Origin: Apophysomyces variabilis
Lineage: Eukaryota; Mucoromycota; Mucoromycetes; Mucorales; Mucoraceae
Direction: 5' to 3'
Assembly (NCBI GenBank): GCA_002749535.1
Contig: MZZL01000404.1
Span: forward strand, 281,065-345,064
DNA length: 64,000 bases
Numbering within the stretch: position 1 is the stretch's first letter; each line of letters begins with the position of its first letter. This document shows, in pieces, positions 1 through 10,581 of this stretch. A model generated the notes under the pieces. It was given only the letters and a program-made list of their open reading frames with translations. It was not told the DNA's origin and searched no databases. Made by a program: the position numbers and the translations under genes.

Positions 1-225
1 TGGACGAGAGGAATGATCTGGGAGCTAAAAAAGGCAAGACTTACTTTCGTTCCATTGCACCTTCATCCTTCCAGAGAATTTGAGGGTTAGTGACTTGAGT
101 CTTGTTTTTTCTCGTAATTGTAGCATGACGCATCCACGTAAGACACATCCTGCCGATTCACCCGCTCTGCCTCTTAAAATGAGGGTATGATTCTCAACAT
201 GGATCTTTAGACAGTTATAGGTCAT
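1..225 (-). CDS. Arrestin-like protein, 5' end only (partial)
   Basis: This is the first exon (225 down to 45) of a gene that leaves the window on the left. It encodes about 60 residues starting MTYNCLKIHVENHTLILRG, followed by CVLRGCVMLQL and a basic strand ending in FSGRMKVQWNE. This matches the first beta strands of the arrestin N-terminal domain of fungal alpha-arrestins, which recruit HECT ubiquitin ligases to membrane transporters. The exon ends at a good donor (GTAAGT at 44). I chose the Met at 225 because arrestin homology begins there; an in-frame Met further upstream would only add a Pro/Leu-rich stretch. The rest of the gene, including any PY motifs, is outside the window. Confidence 0.7.
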
Positions 226-2258
226 TGTGTTTTTTCGTGTGAGTGCGTATATATTTTTGAGCCAAGGGAGGAGAGGAGGAGGAGGAAGAGGAAGAAGAAG
301 AGGATGAACCCTTGTCATTTTTATTTCTTTCGATTTCCATCTAAAAAAGGAACGTGCGCCAAATATTTTTAGGCCTTTTTTTTTTTGTTCTTCGTGTGTA
401 AATGTGATCGAGACCGATCCGATAAGTCTGTGACACACCGAGACATTGAATGGTTAATCTAAAATAATCACATATGGATATGCGCTGTTATACAAATCCT
501 AAACAGGTCGAAAACTGTCTTTCTTCCCTTTTTCTGCATGGGACACTCTTCTTTAATACAAAGTCAGCATGTTTGCATTACCTACATGTCTCTCCCTTCT
601 CGCCCCTGGACTTGCCACTGACCCAATTTTTGATAAGCTTTTATTTTCCCTTATTCTTTGCATCATGACTCCCATAGGATTGAGCTCCTATAACAAAAAA
701 GAAAAAGGAAGTGAAAGAAAGGAAACAGTATCGTATGATACCAATCAGTAAAGATTTTTCCTTTGCCCTTGCCAATGTGACTGTCCCGATGAGGGAAAAA
801 GATTCCCTCCAACTCAAGAACAACGCTACGCTATGCCATCTTGCTTTAGCCTACAAGACTACAAAGGCGTTCTTGTGGGTTAAACTAGCTGCATGTTGTA
901 AAGGGAATTAAGGTGGATCTGCATGGGTGATCCTGAAGTATGCAAGTCTTACAGAAAAAAAAAATAAACAACGGTAAAATTCCGTATTCTACTTTGTTTG
1001 TGCATCCTTCCATGCAAAGAAAGAATTACTCATTCAGAAAAAGAAAAAGTAAACTAACAGCATATTTCTGTATATTTAGCTTTTAAATGTTTATATACTT
1101 GGCACACTTTATGCATTACCGATTACTACTGCAAATATAGTAAGCCATATTCCCCCTTTTCTTTTAGTACAAGGCATCATCCCTCAACGTGCATACTGGG
1201 TTAAAAATCCAATGTCACCTACGTGATAGAGCATCTGCAAACAATTAAAAATGAAGAGCACATGCTGTAGGTAAAATAACCATAAGAATTTAGCGGCTAA
1301 CTCTGGACCGACCGTGTTCCCTATTACACCCTTTCCCCTCATCTGATAGCTTGCAGAAAATCAAGTTTGACCGCATTTCTAATTTCTACCGGAATGATAC
1401 CGTACCATTCAAAGCAAGCATGGTGCTAAATGTAGACTACAACATCAAAGATCGCTGGTATGCACATCATGAAATGAATGGTCCACTCTTTAACACTTGC
1501 TTTTGATGTTTTCTGTATCTAGAGAACTTCAACACCTCTGAAATGCTTTTTGTTTCCGCCTTCTCGTTCCAGATCGTTAAAATAAGTTCCGGTGTTGGAT
1601 GGGAATCATAAGGGTGCACGTGCAACATCCAGTTGGACGCATTCCTCCGTCATTTTGCTCTTATCTATTAGTTTCTAGCCGACATGAGAAGGATAAGGTA
1701 AGAGGAATTCATGCAGAATAGAGGTCACCTAAAATGTGCTACGGTTAAGCAGGAGATTAAACTTTTTCATAATCAAAAGCCTTATCTAATCCTATTAAAC
1801 GCTAATTTGGCTTTTTGCTTTCATAGTGATATATTTGATTTAAATCACTGGTTTCCTTGATCTAAAACACTTTAAGTTAGGCTCTTGGCAACCCTTCTCT
1901 TTTTGATGTAATTCGTTTGCAATATAACAGTATACATTTTGCAAAATAACTGAACAACATCCTTGACAAATTAGTCATAGTAATAGGTAACACAGACAGA
2001 CATGCTAATCCCCTGTATTCATCGAAGCTGTCAAAACATTCTCAAGTAGAAGAGTTGAAATCGTATGGCATCAATGAAAAGTAAAATGGTAGCAGAACCG
2101 ATCAGATTCGTTTAATTACACAATCACACAAACTGATTTTATTACCACTGCAAAGTTAATGTTAACGTAAAGCGCGTGCCAAATATTATTAGAAAGCGCA
2201 TTTTAACCGATCATGTTATTCTAGAAGCCGTTTACAAGATCCAATCTTTCTTTTCTTT
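226..2258. other. Intergenic region without a recognised gene
   Basis: About 2 kb between the start of the arrestin-like gene and the 3' end of the R3H gene. It is A/T-rich with short reading frames only, and no conserved motif or convincing splice chain was seen. It must hold the promoter of the arrestin-like gene and the terminator of the R3H gene. Confidence 0.5.
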
Positions 2259-3309
2259 TCAAATGTTGGCAAATAAATAGTCGGAAAAGAGCTGTTGTGG
2301 CACGTTCCAGTCCGCAGGAACGTTTCTGAGGTCTTCAATGATCCCCAGGGCACATTGGCTATCACCTTTCGTGATATAGGACAGATGGGCTTGATGACAA
2401 ATATACATCAGCCTACGGCCATCTCTAACAGTTTTGCCTGGTTTGAAAAACAAAAGAAAAAGAAAAAGAAAAGGTTCGCCATCATGTCAGACCCACACAC
2501 GCGTGCGCAAAAAACACACAAACACGTTAATGTCCTTCTGATCTTTTCCGATAACTTACTGAATGAGGACAAGCGATAGTATTGGCACATCAAGTGGATG
2601 ACCCATCGTTTGAACGGATTACCGATTTCAAATATCAAATGGGTCTCTACATCGGCTTTTCCTTCTCTCCACCGTTCCATAAAAGTCAACAAACGTTGTT
2701 CGTACAACGACACCAAGCCTTTGGGCACTCGAGATTTCTTCAGCATCTGACGAGCCTTTCGACTCAATGGGGCCATTGTTTCAAGACGTCTATTGTCGTC
2801 TTCTCTCACTGTTTCTTGTTCTTCTTCTTGGAGAGACATGACGTCCTCCAGTAGCTCATCCACTGGTTCATTGTCATGAACCCAATGGAACGTGGGTCGG
2901 TCGCCATACCCTGGCGGTCGAAGATCTTCAGCGAAAAGGACCGCGGAAGGATGATCCGAAAAATTACCTTTTTTGAGAAAGGGAGGAGGAGATCAAAAAT
3001 CACTTCTTTATTTTTCCCTTATCATGCTCGCTGATAAGGAAGAGGATTGTTCGTTTTCTTACTGTTATCCCATCGTTGTCGCCTGCGACTTCCTTCTTTT
3101 CCAACAAGAAGTTGTGTCCTCCGTGCCAGAGAATCCCGCTGACTGTGAAAGCGTTTTGTCTTTTGTTTTTTGGGTGCATTCGTTTTGTCCTCCGTCTGGA
3201 ATGAAGCCACAGCAGATGCTACCAGAGCCGCTGAGACATCAGCATATGTGTTTGCTTCTGTAGGTCGTCCACATTCGACAAAGAAAACTGAAGATTCCCC
3301 AATGGCCAT
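2259..3309 (-). CDS. R3H-domain protein (R3HDM4-like)
   Basis: Three exons (3309-3063, 2967-2560, 2437-2259) give 277 residues with phases that close exactly. An N-terminal R3H-associated region holds the basic cluster RRRQRWDN. An acidic middle follows, then a helical segment with KSRVPKGLVSLYEQRLL. The R3H core, FKRWVIHLMCQYYRL followed across the intron by DGRRLMYIC, is the usual conserved Arg/His region. R3H domains bind single-stranded nucleic acid, and R3HDM4-type proteins are poorly characterised. The start at 3309 (MAIGESS) fits the family; the frame stays open upstream but offers no ATG. Both introns have canonical GT-AG ends (95 and 122 bases). The downstream intron contains a polypurine tract. 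Confidence 0.75.
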
Positions 3310-3757
3310 AGCTGCAGGTACTAGAGTACTTTTGGGCTGGAAAGGAAAGAAAAACGAACTCTCGGGATTCGGGGTGTGGGAGGGGAGGGGTTGAGGAACA
3401 GTAGTCACATGCTGCGTTCGCCAAATCTCATTCGTCCAGAGTGTGTGCTTTGAGCAGACGAATGCAAAAGATCGCTTGGAAGTAAAAAAGGGAAATGAAC
3501 TAGTTGAAGAAACTGTTTGTTTATTGAAATAAAACTGATATCTATGTTAAAAATGATATTTACTACTGTCAAAACCATGTCAGTCAACATTAGACAGAAA
3601 TAAAATGTACTTTTGTTAGTGCTTTAACAAGTTGTAAAAATGTACAACGGTTACTGTGTGCTAAAGTCTTACATTCAGTAGCACTAAGGGAAAAATGGGG
3701 GATATTAACTACAATTCGGCGGATCTTGAAATAAGATCCCATGCTGACGATACTGAA
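3310..3757. other. Promoter region of the R3H gene; no gene seen
   Basis: This stretch lies upstream of the R3H start and downstream of the small gene at 3758. It is A/T-rich with no recognised coding exon. Confidence 0.4.
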
Positions 3758-4335
3758 TTAAGCGCTCATCGTAGATCTTGCTTTAATCATGTAATCGAGC
3801 AAGTCTGCGCTGGCGGTGTCAGTAGCACCCTCTGAAATCCGAAGACTCCGACTGGGTCTGTTGTCGTCTAATGGTAATAGGATGTCAGTTAGAAAAACGA
3901 AACTGGGTGAATGCAAAATACCTGAATTGCGTGTCCCTGTCCTTTCCACTATCCTCATACAGTGAGGCTAGGGCTCGGAATTTGATCTAGCCCGACCGGA
4001 TGTCTACCGGGCAGGCCTTAGTGGGCCGGGTTCTGGGCCATAAAATTGAACCGCCCGATATGGCCCGCCCGACTTGGCCTATGGGTCAATGGGCCCATCT
4101 TAGCGTGATAGGCCTAGTGTGCTGGGCTCCGGGTTAAGACCTTGGCCCAGCCCAGTTATGACCCGACCGGTTAAGGCCCGCCCATTTCAAAGCCGTAAGT
4201 GAGGCACATCGCTATTTTCCTTGATACATGAATCATCTATTTCACTTTGCATAAGCTATGTTAATTATGAGTTAATGGTGAATACTTACCTTGCGCAAAG
4301 TAGAGAATCAATCCTTGAATGGATGATGCTGCCAT
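3758..4335 (-). CDS. Possible small three-exon gene, unrecognised
   Basis: Exons 4335-4290, 3967-3922 and 3857-3758 join in phase to a 63-residue product that begins MAASSIQGLILYFAQ and ends LLDYMIKARSTMSA. The first donor is a perfect GTAAGT and the second is GTATTT; both acceptors are AG. I recognise no family. The first intron (3968-4289) contains the GGGCC-rich repeat described separately. An alternative model starts at 3958 (MRIVERTGT) and uses a different acceptor, giving about 50 residues with the same C terminus. The C-terminal exon is better supported than the N-terminal one. Transcript evidence would be needed to choose. Confidence 0.35.
3985..4195. repeat. GGGCC/GGCCC-rich repeat, probably intronic
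   Basis: A sharply GC-rich island of about 200 bases sits in A/T-rich surroundings. It contains at least six GGGCC or GGCCC cores and several CCGACCGG or CCCGCCC words, in both orientations. It encodes nothing on either strand. The composition differs abruptly from both flanks, as expected for an inserted interspersed repeat. No clear terminal repeats or target-site duplication could be found by eye. Confidence 0.6.
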
Positions 4336-5647
4336 GGATTTATTTCCTGAAGGCAAACGGGGTGGTCTTCTTTTCTTGAGGGAATACATCCCGGTTAAAG
4401 AGAGTTAAGGTGATGGGAAAAAAAGGGACGACATTTATGATAATGACTGCTTTGATTTGCTGTATCTGAACCAAAAAAAAAAAAAAAAAAACAACTCATT
4501 GTCCTGATGTCCCCCATTTTTTGAACAGATAACCATATCTAGCTATTAAGTGAAAAATAAATTTGTGGCACACGCAATGTGGTCTTTTTCAGCATTTAAG
4601 ATTGTTCTGCTTTTTACAATAGATTAGCAGGGTTAGCTCGACATAACCTACTGGTTGACAGAGAATGATCAGTTCCAAAGCATGAAGGCAAAATGGCATG
4701 ATAGAAAAGCAAACAATTGATTCTTGTCAAGAGTGTAAAGATGAAAAAGCGTAAACAGAGTGAAAAATACTATGATACTTACGCACACCTCTTTTTTTTC
4801 AACGCACCTCCTTAATGGAGCAGTTTCCTTTCTCGCTAATTTTCAAATATGGAAACTACTACCCTATGATAACCTGGAGTTCATTTTGAAACTCTCTGCA
4901 AATGATGAAGAAACGGTATTTGAAAAGACTACCATGTATGGTATTTTGTACTCATAAAAGCCCTTTTATGTGGGGCCCAACAGCAAAACGACATTAGTGC
5001 TTTAACAAACTAAATCTATTTTGGAATCAGTTGGTAAAATCCAAGTGAGATATAGCTTTAATTACTCAGTCTCTCTGTGAAAGTGTCAATTCCTCTTCTG
5101 GTTCCGATATTAGAGGCTTTTACCGAATTGTAACGTACTCTTAGTGAAAGCAAATCGTTTTTATGGGTTCCTGGTCCCCTGCGCAACGTAATCGAAACAT
5201 ACTCTTCATAGGTACTTTCAACACACCACAACAGCTTGATGTTTATAGTCATTATACAGGATGCCTGTGGTTACCATTATTTGGCTCGCCTTTGCAGTTA
5301 GGAGAAATGGAGGATATAAGACTTAGCGATATGGTACATTAAATAAACCACATCTTTTCAACTTGCTGAGTCTCACTGCAGAGGAGTTGTTAACACCATC
5401 ACCGGCAACTAGCTATATGAGATAGTGCTGAAGAGAAGGAGATGAAATGGAAGAGATGTCCCGTGCAACCTGACAATGCAGACGATTTCGCTTTGGCTTT
5501 ATCGGGGTTATTGGGAGCAGCCAATCTTAAACCAATAACTGCTCTTAAGCTGAATTTGGTCATTCATTGCTTTTGCATGGTATCTTGTTGTAACTCAGCC
5601 GAGGACGACTTTCTTCGACACCTGTTTTTTCCCTTCAAAGCATTTCC
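4336..5647. other. Intergenic region without a recognised gene
   Basis: About 1.3 kb between two divergently transcribed genes. It contains an A-run near 4471-4490 and only short unsupported reading frames. Confidence 0.45.
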
Positions 5648-7132
5648 ATGGGTCAGGCGAGAAGCAAGGAAAACCGAGCTTTGGCTAAGAAGACTCACTG
5701 TAAGATTGCCTTACAAACCAATAAGTTGACCTAAACTTACCTGCTTATGGCCCTAATCCGCTATTTATACCTTGCTCATTCTTTTCGTTGAATATCTTTT
5801 CTTTTTCCCAATCGAACAAAGTCTCCCCAAAAGAGATTAGCCATCTCAGACAGAATCTGGAAGCAACTTCTCCAAATATAGCAGACAAAGCAAGCATAAC
5901 AGAGGATGTATTTACTCAAGTAGGTTTGACACAAAAAATCCTTCAGTTTTACTAATTTGTCATGCTGCTCGGCTTTGTCCTAACTATAAAAAATGACAGA
6001 CGGTGAAGAAATGTGTCCCTTCTGTGTCCTCAAGCGACGAAATCTTTCTCAAACGATTGTATGCTGCCTTTGACGTCAATAACAATAAGGCTATTGATTT
6101 TGGGTACGTGTGTGATGAAAGAACGCAGTAAGAAAAAAAAAATAACAAAAGCGGCTAACGTCAAACTCAGCGAGTTTGTGGATGGTCTGAGTGTCTTCAT
6201 GAAAGGAAACCCCGACGAGAAACTAGTTTGTAAGTAGAGCGAAGTTCTAAAACGAAACGTAGAAAGAGAGAAGCTGGATAGGTTATATTAGTATCTTTCA
6301 AGCTGTATGATGCAGATCATGACGGATATTTAACCAAGACGGAACTAGAACGCGTGATGCTACAATTGGTAAACTAAAAACTGATCATGAGTAAAAAGGA
6401 AAAAAAGAAAAGACGCAGCCAAATTGAGACTCACCCTTTGGTTAGTCACAGGCATTCTCGGAAGAAGACCAAACGAACGAAATCAAGACGATCGTGTCCC
6501 GTATGTTTGACGATCTGGACGTGGACAACGATGGAAAGCTGGTACTAAAAATAAAACATAAGGATATTGGAAGAAAGAAGCTGATGATCGTAACCTCGGT
6601 TTGTTTTCAGTCTTTTGATGAATATCGTTTATCAGCAATGAAGGAGCCATTGATCGTCGATTTCCTTGAGCAATTTCTTGCGGAACATAATCTATCAAAT
6701 CAGCCACGGCCTCCTTCCCGTCCTCCATCGATCCAATCTTACCGTTCCGGACGGTCCTTCACGCCTATCAATGGTTATCACCGATCGCCGGGATCCCCCA
6801 CAGGACATCAATCCCGTCTCTCTGTGCGGCTTTCACAGGCTGAATTACTGGAATATAGCCATCAACAGCAACAACGATTGAATAGTGGTCCGACCAGTCC
6901 CACGTCAAGTCATAGCCCTAGATCATCAGCGACGAGTGGTGCACCACCAAGCCCTATTCGGAGCAATAGCCCAGTAGTCAGTGCACCTAATTCACGATCG
7001 AACCATGGTCGGCTTAGTCGTGGAACAAGTATGACAAGTCTGGATGCAGCCCTGACTTCCATGGACATGGAGTTGATTCAAGATGCCGAGAAAAAGGTCA
7101 CTGACCCTAATAATGTGAATCACGCTGCATAG
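5648..7132 (+). CDS. N-myristoylatable EF-hand calcium-binding protein
   Basis: Seven exons (5648-5699, 5822-5919, 6009-6103, 6171-6229, 6292-6368, 6452-6541, 6611-7132) join in phase to 330 residues. The product starts MGQARSKENR, a good N-myristoylation signal like that of NCS/CIB-type calcium sensors. EF-hand-like segments follow: a degenerate one (FDVNNNKAIDFGEF), then DADHDGYLTKTE and DLDVDNDGKLSFDE, the last two with full calcium-ligand spacing. The order resembles calaxin/calcineurin-B-like sensors. After about residue 180 comes a Ser/Pro/Gln-rich disordered tail of about 150 residues, absent from typical NCS proteins. It probably acts as a membrane-tethered calcium switch; the target is unknown. 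Confidence 0.8.
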
Positions 7133-7418
7133 CCATAAGTATAGTCATCTCTTTCTTTCTCTACTTCCTATCTCTTTTATATATACTATATATATATTTT
7201 ATACCTGAAAGCTTGTTGGCAATATTTATATACTTTTTTTTTCTGATGGAGTTTTATGCGATCCAATCAAACAATAAAATAACCCCAGAAAACGTTGGAG
7301 CGTTTGGCTTCATTAAACATAGGGCGTCATCCAGAGATCAGCAATTTTACAGCAGACATGAGATACATAACTCGCCGTTGCCTCTTATAAGTTTTATTAA
7401 TCTCTTCCGAGATTTCGT

Positions 7419-8093
7419 NNNNNNNNNNNNNNNNNNNNNNNNNNNNNNNNNNNNNNNNNNNNNNNNNNNNNNNNNNNNNNNNNNNNNNNNNNNNNNNNNN
7501 NNNNNNNNNNNNNNNNNNNNNNNNNNNNNNNNNNNNNNNNNNNNNNNNNNNNNNNNNNNNNNNNNNNNNNNNNNNNNNNNNNNNNNNNNNNNNNNNNNNN
7601 NNNNNNNNNNNNNNNNNNNNNNNNNNNNNNNNNNNNNNNNNNNNNNNNNNNNNNNNNNNNNNNNNNNNNNNNNNNNNNNNNNNNNNNNNNNNNNNNNNNN
7701 NNNNNNNNNNNNNNNNNNNNNNNNNNNNNNNNNNNNNNNNNNNNNNNNNNNNNNNNNNNNNNNNNNNNNNNNNNNNNNNNNNNNNNNNNNNNNNNNNNNN
7801 NNNNNNNNNNNNNNNNNNNNNNNNNNNNNNNNNNNNNNNNNNNNNNNNNNNNNNNNNNNNNNNNNNNNNNNNNNNNNNNNNNNNNNNNNNNNNNNNNNNN
7901 NNNNNNNNNNNNNNNNNNNNNNNNNNNNNNNNNNNNNNNNNNNNNNNNNNNNNNNNNNNNNNNNNNNNNNNNNNNNNNNNNNNNNNNNNNNNNNNNNNNN
8001 NNNNNNNNNNNNNNNNNNNNNNNNNNNNNNNNNNNNNNNNNNNNNNNNNNNNNNNNNNNNNNNNNNNNNNNNNNNNNNNNNNNNNNNNNNNNN
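7419..8093. other. Assembly gap (N run)
   Basis: 675 undetermined bases, followed directly by a T run (8094-8109). Frames crossing it are not evidence of coding. The spacer 7133-7418 before it shows only T/A-rich 3' flanking sequence. Confidence 0.99.
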
Positions 8094-8140
8094 TTTTTTT
8101 TTTTTTTTTGATTTTCACAAAATGAAGATGTATTTATAAA

Positions 8141-9923
8141 TTAGAGAGTGTGTGTGTGTTTTAATACGGAAGACCTGTCATCCGCTTGTTTTCCGATATA
8201 TTCTACTTGTTCTAAGATGTGTTTTCTCCATTTCCAGTTGACTAAAAATTCAGCGTGCTCCATCTCTGGCATGATCTTGGCATTGACGCCACGTTCTTTC
8301 AGGTATGTAGCCACTACAAGGCTGTCGACAATGCCATCTCGCTCGGATAGAAAGATCGCGGCATTACTCAGTGGACTATTGGGTTCAACGACGGTCGGCA
8401 GACATGGTGGTTGGGATGTGGTGGTGGGATGAACAAAGAATATCGTCTGAAACCATTGAAAATGACGGGAAATATAATGGCTAATGTGCAATTCTCGGGA
8501 TGCACAATAATACAGGATATGCTAGGATCCATTTGAATTAAGTATGACGCACACCTAACTAAAAAAAAAAAAATAAACTCCTTTTTTACCTCGAGCGGAC
8601 GTTTGGGAACACGATGGACAAAGTTAAATCCGACGTGATGGTAGTGTAATAGAAAGCAAATGGGGTCAATCATCACCGTGCCTGCTATGCATTCAGGGGC
8701 CATGGACATGAGCCAACTCGTCACGGCTGTACCAAGCGAATGGGCCACCACGACTGCTTGCTCATAGCCGTGTGTTCGAAGCATGGTTTTGATGGATTGC
8801 ACCGTTTCCTCAGCAGTAGGAACAATTTCGACCAGGTGCATGGACACATACGGTAACTCAACGCAGAACATGGGCCGATCCAAATGCGCAAGACGATGAA
8901 TAAATTCACCATAACATAACGGCCCTGCACCAATACCATGGATGAAAACAAGTGGTGTCTTTGTGGAATTCGGCACCGGTCGGTACCAGTAGACGACAGA
9001 ATGATGCATCTCCCCTTTATCTCGATGGTTGTCGTTTTCAGTGGCCACAGAGTGTTGGATTTGGCTGTTTTTGTCGTGACGACGATGATAATGATGTCCA
9101 CGCCATTGATCGATCCAACAAAGAAAACCACCCCAAAGGACACCTGGCAAAGATTGGCACTGTTTGAATCCCCAGATGGCCTCCAAGAACAAGGTATTAA
9201 ACATCACGGTACAAAGATAGATCACTACATAAAAGATCAAAGGTCGATGGACAGCCTGCACAGGATCCAGGTTGAGTCGAATACACTGCAGTCGTCGATT
9301 ATAGCCCTTCGGAAAGGTCACTTTAAAATGTTTCTCTGCCATCGTGATCATCCAGTCAAGCTCAGCCTTGCATTCTGGTATCCGTTCCACACGGTCCAAG
9401 TGATCATGCCAAAAGGCCCACGCAAACCTAGAAGAAAAGAAACATGAAAAAACCGTACATCTTCGTTTTCTTTTTTGGTAATATTGCAATCCAGGTTTTA
9501 CCATAAGGCCACGTTTTCACGACAGATCTCATCAAAGGTGGGATGTTCCTTTGTTTCTGCATCGTAGTACCAGCCGACAGCCCATGTTTTGATATCTGTG
9601 ATGGTGTGTAGACAATTCCAAAAAACGTCGATTCTTTCTTTGGATGACAAGGTTTTAGTTGGATACCGTTCTTTTTGCAGTCGTTGTCGTGCGATAAGGA
9701 AATAGATCCAGAAGGCTACCTCAAGGGCCAACCAACCATGGATCACGATGGAGACCAAAGGTATGAATGCATGAGCCAAAGCGGATAGGAAGGCATGGAG
9801 AGGCGCTTCCTGCTTTGTCAGTAATAGGGTAATATAGGCACATGCGCCAGGTGCCACGGCAGATAATAAGACAATGACAGAAAGAACAAGGGATCGTGCA
9901 GCACTTGTGTCAGGTATCCACAT
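8141..9923 (-). CDS. Membrane-anchored alpha/beta hydrolase
   Basis: Three exons (9923-9502, 9427-8590, 8446-8141) encode 521 residues in phase. The N terminus has several hydrophobic helices (residues about 10-90), with a further one at about 200, so the protein is probably anchored in a membrane. The catalytic part shows the oxyanion-hole segment HGIGAGP, the nucleophile elbow AHSLGT (Ser in a G/A-x-S-x-G setting), an acid region (SERDGIVD) and a late His (MEHAEFLVNW) that fits the third member of the triad. A His/Asp-rich low-complexity insert lies before the core. Fungal proteins of this kind are annotated only as alpha/beta hydrolase-1; lipase, esterase or acyltransferase activity is possible. 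The substrate is unknown. Confidence 0.8.
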
Positions 9924-10581
9924 AATTATGAAGATATTTTAACAGAAATAAACAAATAAACAGAAACACAAACAAAAATAAAAAGAAGGTTAAATTAAAT
10001 AGATGTCTGCTTCTATCCTTTTCTTTTCTCTTTCACTATTATAACCAAAGCGGAGGCATTGACAGCAAAAGACAAAAATCAAAACTATGAAAAGGAGGAA
10101 GAAATAAAGAATAAAACACCTGTTGTTTTTGGATTGATCGTGCAACAAAAGAAATAAATATTGGCAATAAAAAGGAGCCTAAATCTTTTTTTTTTTTGTG
10201 TCTGCGCTCTCAAACCAGCAGCAGGTTTCATGACGTTTTTTCAATTTTCACGTGCCCAAAAAAAAAGTTGCCGTGGAACCTCATCACCTAGCACATGCTG
10301 CAGGGTTCAATGGCCGCCTTTTTTCCCCATGATGATACCAAAAGTCTCTTTTCCCACTCTGGCTCTCTGTCTCTCTTTTATCTCGCCCCTCCTTGTTTTT
10401 TTTCTTTGGCCTCAACCCCATTCAAAAAGATTTGGAAAGCAACGAAATTCCTTTTACTTTTGATTTAGAATGATGAAATAAAGAGAGAAAAGATAAGAGT
10501 CTATACACATAAACACAGATAGGCAAACACACCATCTTTTGCAGCCAGTTGTGTCCGAACTCCGTCCCCATCAAACCCAAA
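9924..10581. other. Intergenic region between hydrolase and EXO84
   Basis: The 5' flank of the hydrolase gene and 3' flank of EXO84, both on the minus strand. It is A-rich near 9950-10160, with short T/C-rich tracts. No gene was seen. Confidence 0.5.

Noticed and set aside
2495..2510. ACGCGT as an MBF site at about 2500
   Set aside because: It lies inside an intron of the R3H gene and is isolated. Similar single sites occur in coding sequence at about 28588 and 44075.
7213..8139. Long open frame running through the N gap on either strand
   Set aside because: Most of the frame is undetermined sequence, so openness carries no information. The flanks are A/T-rich without homology.
8938..9447. 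170-codon plus-strand frame inside the hydrolase gene
   Set aside because: It is antisense to a well-supported exon with catalytic motifs and has no recognisable protein features.
10295..10320. GGGTTCAATGG resembling a tRNA B box (also near 15803)
   Set aside because: No A box, cloverleaf pairing or downstream T terminator at the right spacing was found.
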